Source of the DNA: Pseudoxanthomonas suwonensis 11-1
Lineage (GTDB): Bacteria > Pseudomonadota > Gammaproteobacteria > Xanthomonadales > Xanthomonadaceae
Assembly (NCBI RefSeq): GCF_000185965.1
Contig: NC_014924.1
Span: 310,001 to 374,000, forward strand
DNA: 64,000 bases
Reading direction: 5' to 3'
Positions 42,099-51,107 of the stretch are shown here, piece by piece (position 1 is the first letter of the stretch; each line of letters opens with the position of its first letter). The notes beneath the pieces were generated by a model that saw only the letters and a list, made by a program, of their open reading frames with translations, was not told the origin of the DNA and made no database searches. The position numbers were made by a program, and so were the translations under genes.

Positions 42099-42521
42099 AT
42101 GAGCACCATCCGTTGCGACATCGTCAGCGCCGAGCAGGAGATCTTCCGCGGCGAGGCCACCCTGGTCGTGGCCACCGGCGAGCTGGGCGAGCTGGGCATC
42201 GCGCCTCGGCACGCGCCGCTGATCACCCGCCTCAAGCCGGGCAAGGTGGTGGTGACGCTGCCTGACGGTTCGTCGCTGGACTTCGCCATCTCCGGCGGCA
42301 TCCTCGAGGTGCAGCCGCAGGTGGTGACGGTGCTGGCCGACACCGCGATCCGCGCCGAGGACATCGACGAGGCGTCGGTGCGCAAGGCGAAGGAAGAGGC
42401 CGAGCGTGCGCTGGCCGGCCGCAGCGAGGCGATGGACGTGGCCGAGGCGCAGCAGCGCCTGGCCGAGGTCACCGCCCAGCTGCAGGCCCTCGAGCGCCTG
42501 CGCCGCAACCTCAAGCACTGA
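42099..42521 (+). CDS. atpC: ATP synthase F1 subunit epsilon
   Basis: Epsilon is a rotor subunit that regulates ATPase activity. The 140-residue protein has an N-terminal beta-sandwich ([35 protein letters not shown]) and the two C-terminal helices ([17 protein letters not shown] onward) whose extended form inhibits hydrolysis. It is the last gene of the operon. Confidence 0.97.
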   Translation: MSTIRCDIVSAEQEIFRGEATLVVATGELGELGIAPRHAPLITRLKPGKVVVTLPDGSSLDFAISGGILEVQPQVVTVLADTAIRAEDIDEASVRKAKEEAERALAGRSEAMDVAEAQQRLAEVTAQLQALERLRRNLKH

Positions 42522-42560
42522 CGATCCCTCACCCGGCTGCGGCCGGGCAGGGTTACGCGA

Positions 42561-42585
42561 ACGCCGGCCCCTGGGCCGGCGTTTT
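42561..42585 (+). terminator. Intrinsic terminator of the atp operon
   Basis: ACGCCGGCCC and its exact complement (42573-42582) form a strong stem followed by TTTT, 40 bp after the atpC stop codon. Confidence 0.8.
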
Positions 42586-42715
42586 GCGTTTGGGGCGTCG
42601 GGCGGGCGGGTGCGCCGCCGGTTGGAGATACGCCGATACACGGCGGGGATGCGTGCCGGTTGCCCAGCGCAGTCCGTCCACGGCGCTTGCAGGTGGCTGG
42701 GGCAGTAGTGAAAGC

Positions 42716-42791
<76 letters not shown>

Positions 42792-42802
42792 TGTGCGTGG
42801 GT

Positions 42803-43598
42803 GGCTCCGGAAGGAGCCGCGGCAGCGCGTGGGCATGGCGCATCGCGCGGCTCCGCCATCCATGGCTCCAACGCGCGACCGCAGCACATCCATGTGCTGC
42901 TTGCACCATGCCCCCGCGCCGCCAGGGCTTCGCGAGCGTTGGGAGTGGCCTCGCCTTCCTGCCCGCTCTCCCATCCGGGCGCGGTGCGGGGGGCAGGGGT
43001 GAGGGCTTGCGACTGCGCGCGGTGAGGTGTTGCCGATATCCGGGAGACTGTTGCAACTGCAACCGGGAGTGCGGCCTTGACTGGCTCCGGAAGGAACCGC
43101 GGCAGCACGGGGGCATGTCGCATCGCGCGGCTCCGCCGTCCACGGCTCCAACGCGCGGACGCAGCACATCCTTGTGCTGCTTGCGCCATGCCCCCGTGCT
43201 ACTACCGCGGCTTCGCGAGCGTTGGGAGCGGCCTCGCCTTCCTGTTTCCCTCTCCCTCCCGGGTGAGGCGCGGGCCTGCGCGCCACTGGCGCGATACCGA
43301 CGAACGTCCGCGCGTCGTGCGCGGAGTGCGGCAGGGTGGGGGCTGCGACTGGCGGTGACGTCGTCCCGATACCCCGGCCCGTTGCAACTGCAGCCGGGCG
43401 TGGGGGCCAGGCCGGCTCCGGAAGGAGCCGCGCAGCGCGGGGCATGGCACGTCGCGCGACTCCGCCATCCGTGGCTCCAACGTGCGACCGCGTGCATCCA
43501 TGGCCTCACCTGCGCCATGCCCGGCGCTACCACGGCTCCGCGACATTGGGCGGCTTCGCTCTCGGCCCGGTTCCCCTCCCCGGGCGCGGAGTGGCCTC
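42803..43598. repeat. Three direct imperfect copies of a GC-rich repeat
   Basis: The region 42522-43752 has no believable gene. Three direct copies start with GGCTCCGGAAGGA(G/A)CC at 42803, 43083 and 43414. Each continues with a shared CGGCTCCGCC(A/G)TCC block and a CCATGCC(C) segment, and copies 1 and 2 share CAGCACATCC(A/T)TGTGCTGC and GCTTCGCGAGCGTTGGGAG. Copies 1 and 2 end with a TTGCAACTGCA motif. The third copy is shorter and runs into a REP sequence. The copies are full of short inverted repeats and probably belong to a dispersed intergenic repeat family. Confidence 0.85.
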
Positions 43599-43627
43599 GT
43601 AGCCCGGATAAGCGAAGCGCATCCGGG
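43599..43627 (+). repeat. GTAG-type REP sequence
   Basis: GTAG followed by CCCGGATAAGCGAAGCG and CATCCGGG is a classic REP palindrome (CCCGGAT/ATCCGGG arms). It ends the repeat island 126 bp before trpD. Confidence 0.8.
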
Positions 43628-43752
43628 GATCGGGCATGGCAGGTGACCACGCACTGCCTGCGTGCCGCCGCGGATGCAGCCTTCGGCCTTGTCCGGGCCA
43701 GGTTCGCCGCACCGCGATAAACTCGCCCGGTACCCGCACTACTGCCACGACC

Positions 43753-44799
43753 ATGACCTTTACTCCGCAGGAAGCCCTGCAGCGCACGATCGAACACCGC
43801 GAGATCTTCCACGACGAGATGGTCGACCTCATGCGCCAGATCATGGGCGGCGAGGTCTCGGCGGTGATGGCCGCGGCCATCCTCACCGGCCTGCGGGTGA
43901 AGAAGGAGACGGTGGGGGAGATCGCCGGTGCGGCGACGGTGATGCGCGAGTTCTCGCGCAAGGTCGAGGTCGCCGACCGCGGCCACCTGGTCGATATCGT
44001 CGGCACCGGTGGCGACGGTTCGCGCACCTTCAACATCTCCACCTGCTCGATGTTCGTGGCCGCCGCCGCGGGCGCGCGCGTGGCCAAGCATGGCGGGCGC
44101 AGCGTGTCCTCCAGCTCCGGCGCGGCCGACGTACTCGAGGCGCTGGGTGCCGCGATCGAGCTGCAGCCCGGGCAGGTGGCCGAATCCATCGCCCGTGCCG
44201 GCATCGGCTTCATGTACGCGCCGATCCACCACCCGGCGATGAAGGCGGTCGCGCCGGTGCGCCGCGAGATGGGCGTGCGCACGATCTTCAACATCCTCGG
44301 CCCGCTGACCAACCCGGCCGGCGCACCGAACATCCTGATGGGCGTGTTCCACCCGGACCTGGTCGGCATCCAGGCGCGCGTGCTGCAGGAGCTTGGCGCA
44401 GAGCGCGCGCTGGTGGTGTGGGGCCGCGACGGCATGGACGAGATCTCGCTGGGCGCGGCCACCCTGGTCGGCGAACTGCGCGACGGCAAGGTGCGCGAGT
44501 ACGAGATCCATCCGGAGGACTTCGGCATCGCCATGTCCGCCAGCCGCAACCTCAAGGTCGAGGACGCGGCGCAGTCGCGCGGGATGCTGCTGGGCGTGCT
44601 GGATGGTGCGCCGGGTCCGGCGCGTGACATCGTCCTGCTCAATGCCGCCGCGGCGCTGTATGTCTCGGGCGTCGCGACCGATATTGCAGACGGCATCGGT
44701 CGCGCGCGCCAGGCGATCGATTCCGGCGCCGCGCGTGCGGCCCTGGACCGCTATGTGGAAACCAGCCGTGCCCTTGCCGCGGAGGCGGCCCCGGCGTAA
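43753..44799 (+). CDS. trpD: Anthranilate phosphoribosyltransferase
   Basis: TrpD joins anthranilate to PRPP in tryptophan synthesis. The 348-residue protein has the PRPP-binding glycine loop [35 protein letters not shown], and [12 protein letters not shown] with NILGPLTNP, all diagnostic. The first part is the helical dimer domain. The fused or adjacent trpG is missing; a repeat island precedes instead. Confidence 0.97.
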   Translation: MTFTPQEALQRTIEHREIFHDEMVDLMRQIMGGEVSAVMAAAILTGLRVKKETVGEIAGAATVMREFSRKVEVADRGHLVDIVGTGGDGSRTFNISTCSMFVAAAAGARVAKHGGRSVSSSSGAADVLEALGAAIELQPGQVAESIARAGIGFMYAPIHHPAMKAVAPVRREMGVRTIFNILGPLTNPAGAPNILMGVFHPDLVGIQARVLQELGAERALVVWGRDGMDEISLGAATLVGELRDGKVREYEIHPEDFGIAMSASRNLKVEDAAQSRGMLLGVLDGAPGPARDIVLLNAAAALYVSGVATDIADGIGRARQAIDSGAARAALDRYVETSRALAAEAAPA

Positions 44800-44839
44800 G
44801 CGGCGGCGGCTTCGCCACGCTGCGGCACCGCCGTAGCAC

Positions 44840-45140
44840 ATGGTGGTGTCCGCCCGGCAACGCAGCGAGGCCGATCCGGAGGAATACGCCACCGCTACCG
44901 GGCGCATGCGGGAACTGGCACCGCGGCAGCCCGTGTTCCCGGGCGTGGAACTGGTGCGCGGCGCCGATGGTTTCGGAATCAACGTTTCGTGCCGGGAACG
45001 CGCGGCCGCGATCGCGGCCTGGCGCGCGCACGCCGGGCACGCAGGGATCCGCCGCCACGGCCTTGCCCGCTGGTATACGAACGCTACGAGCTCGCGTGCG
45101 CAGGGTCGACGCGCCGCCGGCTACCGCGCCGATGCAGCGC
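44840..45140 (+). pseudogene. Decayed antibiotic-biosynthesis-monooxygenase (ABM) domain gene
   Basis: The frame from 44840 reads [37 protein letters not shown] and [15 protein letters not shown], which follow the plan of small ABM-family proteins (tyrosine, Met-Glu-Leu-Ala, Gln-Pro-Gly-Phe, DGFGI-x-VS, AAI-x-AW-x-x-HA). After ARWY near 45075 the match jumps to another frame (YERYEL) and then a third (RVRRVDA), matching the WYERYELRVARVERA ending of intact members in pieces. At least two frameshifts are therefore present, and the consensus WRD is changed to CRER. The remnant lies between trpD and trpC and precedes trpC by about 90 bp. Confidence 0.6.
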
Positions 45141-45230
45141 CCGCCGGCTGGTCCACGCCGGCCTGCGCCCGGCTCATGCGAGAATGCCCATCCCGGCCCT
45201 GGCCGGGGTGCCGCGCCATACAGGGACCCC

Positions 45231-46025
45231 ATGAGCGACATCCTGCAGACCATCCTGGCCCGCAAGGCCGAAGAGATCGCCGAGCGCCGCACGCGCCTGC
45301 CGCTGGCCGAAGTGGTGGCGCGGGCGCGCGATGCCGGCCCCGTCCGTGGCTTCGCCGCCGCGCTGCAGGCCGCCATCGCCCAGGGCGATCCGGCGGTGAT
45401 CGCCGAGGTCAAGAAGGCCAGCCCGTCCAAGGGCGTGATCCGCCCCGATTTCCGTCCCGGGGAGATCGCGGTCAGCTACGAGTTCGGCGGCGCCTCCTGC
45501 CTGTCGGTGCTGACCGACGTGGACTTCTTCCAGGGCGCGGACGAGTACCTGCAGCAGGCGCGCGCCGCCTGCACCCTGCCGGTGCTGCGCAAGGACTTCA
45601 CCATCGATCCCTACCAGGTGCACGAGGCGCGCATGCTCGGCGCCGACTGCATCCTGCTGATCGTCGCCGCGCTGGACGATGGCCAGCTGGCCGAGCTTTC
45701 CGGCACCGCGCTGGAACTGGGCATGGACGTGCTGGTCGAGGTCCACGACATCGACGAGCTGGAACGCGCGATCCAGGTGCCGGTGCCGCTGGTGGGCATC
45801 AACAACCGCAACCTGCGCACCTTCGAGGTGTCGCTGGACGTGACCCTGCAGATGAAGGACGCGGTGCCGCGCGACCGCCTGCTGGTCACCGAGAGCGGCA
45901 TCCTCGCGCCGCCGGACGTGGCGCTGATGCGCCAGGCCGGCGTGCATGCCTTCCTCGTCGGCGAGGCCTTCATGCGCGCCGAGGAGCCGGGCGAGGCCCT
46001 GCGCCAGCTGTTCTTCGACGCATGA
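45231..46025 (+). CDS. trpC: Indole-3-glycerol phosphate synthase
   Basis: TrpC closes the indole ring in tryptophan synthesis. The 264-residue TIM barrel has the catalytic Lys in [13 protein letters not shown], the [12 protein letters not shown] loop, [14 protein letters not shown] with a second catalytic Lys, and [11 protein letters not shown] and TESGI at the phosphate site. It is a stand-alone enzyme, not fused to TrpF. The stop overlaps the next start (ATGA). Confidence 0.97.
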   Translation: MSDILQTILARKAEEIAERRTRLPLAEVVARARDAGPVRGFAAALQAAIAQGDPAVIAEVKKASPSKGVIRPDFRPGEIAVSYEFGGASCLSVLTDVDFFQGADEYLQQARAACTLPVLRKDFTIDPYQVHEARMLGADCILLIVAALDDGQLAELSGTALELGMDVLVEVHDIDELERAIQVPVPLVGINNRNLRTFEVSLDVTLQMKDAVPRDRLLVTESGILAPPDVALMRQAGVHAFLVGEAFMRAEEPGEALRQLFFDA

Positions 46026-46741
46026 GCACCTGGCCCGAACCCAGGGCGAACGCGCCGCTGGTGGTGTTCGACTTCGACCACACCCTGTACGACGGCGACT
46101 CCGGCAGCCACCTGTTCGCCTGGATGATCCGCCGCAACCCGCTGCGGGTGCTGGCCGCACTGCTGGCCACGCCGGTCCTGGGGCCGATGGTGGCGTTCCT
46201 GCCGACCCGGCGCTGGGGCATCTCGGGCTACGTGTGGATAGGCAGCTTCGGCATGCACCGGGTGCGCGAGTTCGACAAGGTGATCGACCGCTACGTGGCC
46301 ACCCACCGCGAGGAGATCGCCGCGCGCCTGCTGCCGACCGCGCTGGAGGTGTTCGCCAACCATCGCAGCCGTGGCGACCGCGTGGTCGTGGCCACCGGGG
46401 CGCCGCCGGAACTGGCACGCGCGATCCTGGGTTTCGTCGCCCATGCCGACGTGCCGGTGGTCGGCACCGAGGTCGGCCCGCGCCTGGGCGGGGTCAAGGC
46501 GACCCGTCACTGCCACAACCAGGAAAAGGTGCGGATGCTGCGCGAGCGCGGCTATGCCGACATCGAGATGGCCTACAGCGACAGCACCGCCGACCTGCCG
46601 CTGCTGCAGGCCGCGCGCCAGCCGGTGGTGGTCAACCCCAAGCGCGGGCGCGAAGCGTACTTCCGCCAGGTGCTGCCGGCGGGAACGCCGATCCTCAACT
46701 GGGGCTGCAAGGACCGTGGCGGCGACGCGCCGCAGGCCTGA
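46022..46741 (+). CDS. HAD-IB family hydrolase
   Basis: The product is 239 residues coupled to trpC by a 4-nt overlap. HAD motifs are [13 protein letters not shown] (nucleophile and acid/base Asp), ATGAPPEL, the Lys-containing HNQEKVRML, and [13 protein letters not shown]. This is the subfamily IB type, similar to phosphoserine phosphatase-like proteins and the YfhB (PgpC) phosphatidylglycerophosphatases; a hydrophobic segment [20 protein letters not shown] suits a membrane-associated phosphatase. The exact substrate is unknown. Confidence 0.83.
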   Translation: MSTWPEPRANAPLVVFDFDHTLYDGDSGSHLFAWMIRRNPLRVLAALLATPVLGPMVAFLPTRRWGISGYVWIGSFGMHRVREFDKVIDRYVATHREEIAARLLPTALEVFANHRSRGDRVVVATGAPPELARAILGFVAHADVPVVGTEVGPRLGGVKATRHCHNQEKVRMLRERGYADIEMAYSDSTADLPLLQAARQPVVVNPKRGREAYFRQVLPAGTPILNWGCKDRGGDAPQA

Positions 46742-46763
46742 GCCTGCGGCTGTACCGTTCAGT

Positions 46764-47453
46764 TCAGCGGGTGCCGTAGACCACGACGGTCTTGCCGCGC
46801 GCATGCAGCAGGCCATCGGCCTGCAGCTTCTTGAGCACGCGCCCGGCCATCTCGCGCGAGCAGCCCACCAGGCGCGCCAGTTCCTGGCGTGACACGCGCA
46901 GCTGGGTGCCCTGCGGATGGGTCATCGCGTCCGGCTCGCGCGCCAGGTCGTGCAGGGTGCGCACGATGCGGTCGGTGACGTCCAGGAACGCCAGGCGGCT
47001 GGCCTTGCGGCTGGTGGTCAGCAGGCGCCGCGACAGCTGCACGCCGATCGAGTAGAGCAGGCGCGGAGCGTCGGCGGCCAGCGAGCCCAGCATCAGCTGC
47101 TGCAGGCGCTCGTAGCTGATCTCGGCCAGTTCGCAGGCGGCGCGGGTGCGCAGGATGACCTCGCGGCTGTCGCTCTCGATGAACAGGCCCATCTCGCCGA
47201 CGAATTCGCCGGGACCGAAGTAGCCCAGCACCAGCTCACGCCCGTCCTCTTCCTCGGCGATGATGCTGACCGAGCCGCTGACCACGTAATAGAGGGTTCC
47301 AGCCGGGTCGCCAGGCCTGAACACGTCGGTGCGATTGGGGTAACGGCGGCGCTGGCAATGGACGAGGAATCGGTCGATGACTGCCTGGTCCAGCGAGAGC
47401 GGGCTGCTGGCAAAACGCACGGGAGACACGGCGGCAGGATTCCTGGCGTTCAT
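46764..47453 (-). CDS. clp: CRP-like global regulator Clp
   Basis: Clp is the xanthomonad CRP homologue that controls virulence, extracellular enzymes and exopolysaccharide; in Xanthomonas it is switched off by cyclic di-GMP instead of being turned on by cAMP. The 229-residue protein has a cyclic-nucleotide-binding fold ([30 protein letters not shown]) and a C-terminal [23 protein letters not shown], nearly identical to known Clp. It is divergent from speD. With yajQ and the GGDEF gene this makes three cyclic-di-GMP-related proteins in the window. Confidence 0.95.
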   Translation of the reverse strand: MNARNPAAVSPVRFASSPLSLDQAVIDRFLVHCQRRRYPNRTDVFRPGDPAGTLYYVVSGSVSIIAEEEDGRELVLGYFGPGEFVGEMGLFIESDSREVILRTRAACELAEISYERLQQLMLGSLAADAPRLLYSIGVQLSRRLLTTSRKASRLAFLDVTDRIVRTLHDLAREPDAMTHPQGTQLRVSRQELARLVGCSREMAGRVLKKLQADGLLHARGKTVVVYGTR

Positions 47454-47580
47454 GAATTGGGGGGTGGTAGGCGTAGCGAAGGGTACCCCCGTGTCGCCCG
47501 GGGGGCAAACGGTGGTTTACGGGGCGTACCCCCCTTCACCGCCTTTGCCTCATAATGCCGCGTTTCCCACCCCCAGAGGC

Positions 47581-48384
47581 ATGACCGCCGTGGTCAAACC
47601 GCTGCCGCGCCTGAGGCTGCAAGGCTTCAACAACCTGACCAAAGCGCTGAGCTTCAACATCTACGACGTCTGTTACGCGGTCTCCGAAGACGAGCGCCAG
47701 CGCTACATCGAGTACATCGATGAAGCGTACAACGCCGACCGCCTGACCCAGATCCTGACCGACGTGGCGCGGATCATCGGCGCGAACATCCTCAACGTGG
47801 CCCGCCAGGACTACGACCCGCAGGGTGCGTCCGTCACCATCCTCATCTCCGAGGAACCGGTGATCGACAAGAAGCAGGCCGGCAAGGAGGTCATCTCCGA
47901 CGCGGTGGTCGCGCACATGGACAAGAGCCACATTACCGTCCATACCTACCCGGAAACGCATCCGCAGAACGGCATCGCGACCTTCCGCGCGGACATCGAC
48001 GTGGCCACCTGCGGCGTGATCTCGCCGCTGAAGGCGCTGAACTACCTGATCGAGAGCTTCGAGTCCGACATCGTGGTGATGGATTACCGCGTGCGCGGCT
48101 TCACCCGCGACGTGAAGGGCAAGAAGCACTACATCGACCACAAGATCAACTCGATCCAGGACTTCCTGGCCAAGAACATCCGTTCGCGCTACGAGATGAT
48201 CGACGTGAACGTGTACCAGGAGAACATCTTCCACACGAAGATGCACCTGAAGGAGTTCGACCTCGACACCTACCTGTTCGAGGAGAAGGCCCGCAACCTC
48301 TCGTTCAAGGAGCGCATGCGCATCGAGGCGCTGCTCAAGCGCGAGATCGAGGAACTGTTCCACGGCCGCAACCTGGTCGAGTAA
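47581..48384 (+). CDS. speD: S-adenosylmethionine decarboxylase proenzyme
   Basis: SpeD makes the aminopropyl donor for spermidine. The 267-residue proenzyme cleaves itself between Lys115 and Ser116 ([15 protein letters not shown]) to generate the pyruvoyl group. [15 protein letters not shown] holds the catalytic Cys. Length matches the E. coli class. A CATAAT -10 box (47549-47554) lies 20-odd nt upstream of the ATG. Confidence 0.96.
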   Translation: MTAVVKPLPRLRLQGFNNLTKALSFNIYDVCYAVSEDERQRYIEYIDEAYNADRLTQILTDVARIIGANILNVARQDYDPQGASVTILISEEPVIDKKQAGKEVISDAVVAHMDKSHITVHTYPETHPQNGIATFRADIDVATCGVISPLKALNYLIESFESDIVVMDYRVRGFTRDVKGKKHYIDHKINSIQDFLAKNIRSRYEMIDVNVYQENIFHTKMHLKEFDLDTYLFEEKARNLSFKERMRIEALLKREIEELFHGRNLVE

Positions 48385-48387
48385 CCG

Positions 48388-48417
48388 CGCGGTTACTCGC
48401 GGTTACACGCGGTTGCA
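48388..48417. repeat. 10-bp tandem repeat x3 after speD
   Basis: Three copies of CGCGGTTAC(T/A), the last imperfect, begin 3 bp after the speD stop codon. The role is unknown. Confidence 0.7.
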
Positions 48418-48453
48418 GCGGTGCCGGGCACACTGGCCTGGCATGGAAAACAA

Positions 48454-48507
48454 GGCGGGACGACCCGCCCGCGGCAGGCGCCGCGAACGCGGGACCGACG
48501 GCGGTCC
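48454..48507 (+). promoter_or_regulatory. Guanidine-II (mini-ykkC) riboswitch
   Basis: Two hairpins with the hallmark ACGR loops lie in tandem: GGCGGG-ACGA-CCCGCC (48454-48469) and GGACCG-ACGG-CGGTCC (48492-48507). They precede an SMR-family gene, the standard target of this class. The second stem shares its last two bases with a following CCGGAACC/GGTTCCGG hairpin (48506-48522), so the two are likely mutually exclusive, and another stem (48521-48543) lies just before the ribosome-binding site. Guanidine binding would be expected to raise expression of the exporter. Confidence 0.88.
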
Positions 48508-48566
48508 GGAACCTGGTTCCGGGCCGCTTTTGCATTGCGGCCCGGGCGAATCGCAAGGAGATCGAG

Positions 48567-48884
48567 ATGTCCTGGATCCTGCTCGTACTGGCTGGCCTGC
48601 TGGAAGTGGTGTGGGCCGTCGGCCTGAAGTACTCGCACGGCTTCACCCGGCTCACGCCCAGCCTGGTCACCGTGGTGGCGATGCTCGGCAGCTTCTGGCT
48701 GCTGGCCACCGCGTTGAAGACGATCCCGTTGGGCACCGGCTACGCGGTGTGGGTCGGCATCGGCGCGGTCGGCACCGCCCTGCTGGGCATGCTGGTGTTC
48801 AAGGAGCCCGCGACCACCGCGCGGCTGCTGTGCATAGGCCTGATCGTGGCGGGTATCGCCGGCCTGAAGCTCACCAGCACCTGA
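48567..48884 (+). CDS. gdx: Small multidrug resistance family guanidinium exporter
   Basis: This is a 105-residue four-helix dimeric transporter (also called sugE). The conserved membrane-embedded Glu13 is in [16 protein letters not shown], and the [17 protein letters not shown] helix has the Gdx-type GTGYAVW signature. AAGGAG precedes the ATG. The upstream guanidine-II riboswitch strongly supports guanidinium export rather than general drug export. Confidence 0.92.
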   Translation: MSWILLVLAGLLEVVWAVGLKYSHGFTRLTPSLVTVVAMLGSFWLLATALKTIPLGTGYAVWVGIGAVGTALLGMLVFKEPATTARLLCIGLIVAGIAGLKLTST

Positions 48885-48990
48885 CCGCCTCGCGCGGAGC
48901 GAGTCGGGGCGTTGGCACGGGAAGCACGTGGACACGCGCCAGTGGCCTTCCCACCTTGGCGTTCCTCGCCACTTCCATCCGCCGCATCGG

Positions 48991-49017
48991 CGGACGCGCT
49001 GCGCTTGTCCGGGCTAC
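48991..49017 (-). repeat. GTAG-type REP sequence
   Basis: On the minus strand this reads GTAGCCCGGACAAGCGCAG followed by CGCGTCCG, a REP palindrome close to the one at 43599. It lies 60 bp before the heptamer array, the same association as at 10656-10774. Confidence 0.75.
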
Positions 49018-49077
49018 GGACCTGTCCGCCCGCCCCATCGTCCCGGACTCCCGAAGACGCCCGGGCCCGCTTGCCAA

Positions 49078-49133
49078 TCACGAATCACGAATTCCGAATC
49101 ACCAATCCCGAATCCCGAATCCCGAATCCCGAA
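49078..49133. repeat. Heptanucleotide array (GAATCCC family), 8 units
   Basis: The array holds two TCACGAA, one TTCCGAA, one TCACCAA and four TCCCGAA units. It lies between convergent gdx and coq7 and ends 3 nt from the coq7 stop codon, mirroring the position of the array at 10684 next to lrp. Confidence 0.95.
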
Positions 49134-49136
49134 TCG

Positions 49137-49781
49137 TCAGAGCCGGTAAGCCACCAGCTTCATGAACTTCGAGGCCAGGGCCATCGCCTGCGGGATCGGC
49201 TGCGGCAGGATGCGGGCGCCGGCGGCCTCGGCGTGGTCGGCGTGGCGGGCCTCGTCCTCCTTCATCACCCGGATGATCTCGCGGCTGCGCTGGTCGTCCG
49301 CGGGCAGGGTATCGAGGTGCTCGTCCAGGTGGGCCTCGACCTGGCGCTCGGTCTCGACCACGAAGCCCAGGTTCCAGCCGTCGCCGCGCAGGCCGGCGAG
49401 GGTGCCGATGGCGTAGCTGCCGGCGTACCACAGCGGGTTGAACAGGCTGGGACGGCTGTCCAGCTCGCGCAGGCGCTGGGCACACCAGGCCAGGTGGTCG
49501 GTCTCCTCCTGGGCCGCCTCCAGCAGGTGCTGGCGGGTGGCCGGGTCGCGCGCAACCGCGGCCTGGCCGAAGTACAGGCCCTGGGCGCAGACCTCGCCGA
49601 CGTGGTTGATCCGCATCAGGCCGGCGGCGTGGCGGCGCTCGGCCTTGGGCAGGACCGGGTCCTCGGCGCGGGCGGGGCAGGGGCGGGACGCCGGCGGGTC
49701 GCCCAGGGTGGTCTCCAGGGCGCGCTGGACCTCGACCAGGACGTGGTCTACGGACGACAGGTGGCGGGCGGCGGACAGCAT
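49137..49781 (-). CDS. coq7: Demethoxyubiquinone hydroxylase
   Basis: Coq7 is a di-iron oxygenase in ubiquinone biosynthesis. The 214-residue protein has the metal-binding Glu/His set: [40 protein letters not shown] and [17 protein letters not shown] precedes the ATG at 49781, which was preferred over upstream codons. The ubiquinone it helps make feeds the respiratory chain; note DadA above also delivers electrons to quinones. Confidence 0.94.
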   Translation of the reverse strand: MLSAARHLSSVDHVLVEVQRALETTLGDPPASRPCPARAEDPVLPKAERRHAAGLMRINHVGEVCAQGLYFGQAAVARDPATRQHLLEAAQEETDHLAWCAQRLRELDSRPSLFNPLWYAGSYAIGTLAGLRGDGWNLGFVVETERQVEAHLDEHLDTLPADDQRSREIIRVMKEDEARHADHAEAAGARILPQPIPQAMALASKFMKLVAYRL

Positions 49782-49873
49782 GGGCGTGGCTCCTCGTGGT
49801 ACGGGGATTGTCGGCCGGGGCGGCGATGCCGCCAAGTGAAGCCGGGCAGGCTGGACCCGCTCCATGGGGCAAC

Positions 49874-49903
49874 TTGCGCCGGACCCTCCGGATGGGCTAC
49901 CAT
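49874..49903 (+). promoter_or_regulatory. Promoter of rplM-rpsI
   Basis: TTGCGC (49874-49879), an 18-nt spacer and TACCAT (49898-49903) give a sigma-70-like promoter with an approximately 85-nt leader to rplM. Autoregulation by r-protein binding to this leader is possible but not shown. Confidence 0.5.
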
Positions 49904-49995
49904 TCCGCCTCTTTGCTGCACCTTTCACAACGCGAGGCAAAGTTCCGTCCGGGCAATCCGGGTCCGGAATCCGCCCGACCAACCTTCGAGTCCCC

Positions 49996-50424
49996 ATGAA
50001 GACCTTCATCGCCAAGTCCGAGACCGTCCAGCGCGACTGGTATCTCGTCGACGCCTCCGGCAAGACCCTGGGCCGCCTGGCCGCCGAGCTTGCCCACCGC
50101 CTCCGCGGCAAGCACAAGCCCGTCTACACCCCTCACGTTGATACCGGCGACTACCTGGTCGTGGTCAACGCCGAGAAGATTGCCGTGACCGGCAACAAGC
50201 TGCAGGACAAGATGTACCACCGTTTCACCGGCTACATCGGCAACCTGAAGAGCGAGACCCTGGCCCAGGCGCTGGAGCGCCACCCGGAGCGCGTGATCGA
50301 GATCGCGGTGAAGGGCATGCTGCCCAAGGGCCCGCTGGGCCGTGCGATGTACCGCAAGCTCAAGGTCTATTCCGGTTCCGAACACCCGCACGCGGCGCAG
50401 CAGCCGAAGCCGCTGGACATCTAA
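49996..50424 (+). CDS. rplM: 50S ribosomal protein L13
   Basis: The product is 142 residues, the standard length. [59 protein letters not shown] and [19 protein letters not shown] are all conserved L13 features. It heads the two-gene rplM-rpsI operon. Confidence 0.99.
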   Translation: MKTFIAKSETVQRDWYLVDASGKTLGRLAAELAHRLRGKHKPVYTPHVDTGDYLVVVNAEKIAVTGNKLQDKMYHRFTGYIGNLKSETLAQALERHPERVIEIAVKGMLPKGPLGRAMYRKLKVYSGSEHPHAAQQPKPLDI

Positions 50425-50433
50425 GGCACAACG

Positions 50434-50826
50434 ATGGCTACCACTCAGAACTACGGCACTGGCCGTCGCAAGTCCTCCACCGCCCGCGTGTTCCTGCGCA
50501 AGGGCAGTGGCAACATCACCGTCAACGGCCGTCCGCTGGACGAGTTCTTCGGCCGCGAGACCGCGCGCATGATCGTGCGCCAGCCGCTCGAGCTGACCCA
50601 GTCGGTCGACAAGTTCGACGTCGTCGTCACCGCCACCGGCGGCGGCACCACCGGCCAGGCCGGTGCGATCCGCCTGGGCATCGCCCGCGCGCTGGTCGAG
50701 TACGACGAGTCGCTGAAGTCCGACCTGCGCAAGGCCGGCTTCATGACCCGCGACGCCCGCGAGGTCGAGCGCAAGAAGGTCGGCCTGCACAAGGCCCGCC
50801 GCGCCACGCAGTTCTCCAAGCGCTGA
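50434..50826 (+). CDS. rpsI: 30S ribosomal protein S9
   Basis: The product is 130 residues. [37 protein letters not shown] and the terminal [17 protein letters not shown], whose last arginine reaches the ribosomal P site, are diagnostic. It starts 9 nt after rplM. Confidence 0.99.
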   Translation: MATTQNYGTGRRKSSTARVFLRKGSGNITVNGRPLDEFFGRETARMIVRQPLELTQSVDKFDVVVTATGGGTTGQAGAIRLGIARALVEYDESLKSDLRKAGFMTRDAREVERKKVGLHKARRATQFSKR

Positions 50827-50837
50827 TGCGCTGGATG

Positions 50838-50861
50838 GTCCATCCCTTCCGGGGGATGGAC
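50838..50861 (+). terminator. Hairpin after rpsI
   Basis: GTCCATCCC and its exact complement (50853-50861) form a 9-bp stem 11 bp after the rpsI stop. There is no T run, so it may protect the mRNA end or act with Rho. Confidence 0.4.
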
Positions 50862-50934
50862 CCGGAAGAGGTGGCGACCCCGCCCGGTCGCCACTTCCTT
50901 CAGCCACCGGTATGGAAATTCCGGTGGAGGCAGG

Positions 50935-50940
50935 TATAAT
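50935..50940 (+). promoter_or_regulatory. Consensus -10 of the tRNA-Gln gene
   Basis: A perfect TATAAT ends 18 nt before the tRNA. A matching -35 is not clear. Confidence 0.6.
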
Positions 50941-50958
50941 TCCCGACCTGCCAGCTAC

Positions 50959-51033
50959 AGCCCCGTCGCCAAGCGGTAAGGCACCTGACTCTGACTCAGG
51001 CATTCGGAGGTTCGAATCCTTCCGGGGCTGCCA
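50959..51033 (+). tRNA. tRNA-Gln (anticodon CUG)
   Basis: The 75-nt cloverleaf includes an encoded CCA end. The acceptor stem AGCCCCG/CGGGGCT, D-arm GCCAAGCGGTAAGGC, anticodon stem CCTGA/TCAGG with loop CTCTGAC (anticodon CTG) and T-loop GGTTCGAATCC are all well formed. It reads the CAG codon. A strong terminator follows. Confidence 0.96.
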
Positions 51034-51042
51034 TACAAAAAG

Positions 51043-51072
51043 AAAAAGCCCGGCCCTCAAGCCGGGCTTTTT
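51043..51072 (+). terminator. Intrinsic terminator after tRNA-Gln
   Basis: AAAAAGCCCGGC and its exact complement surround a 6-nt loop, and the stem ends in five T. The A run on the other side makes it usable in both directions. Confidence 0.9.
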
Positions 51073-51107
51073 CGTGCCGATCTCCCGGTGGACCACCGGA
51101 ATCCCCA

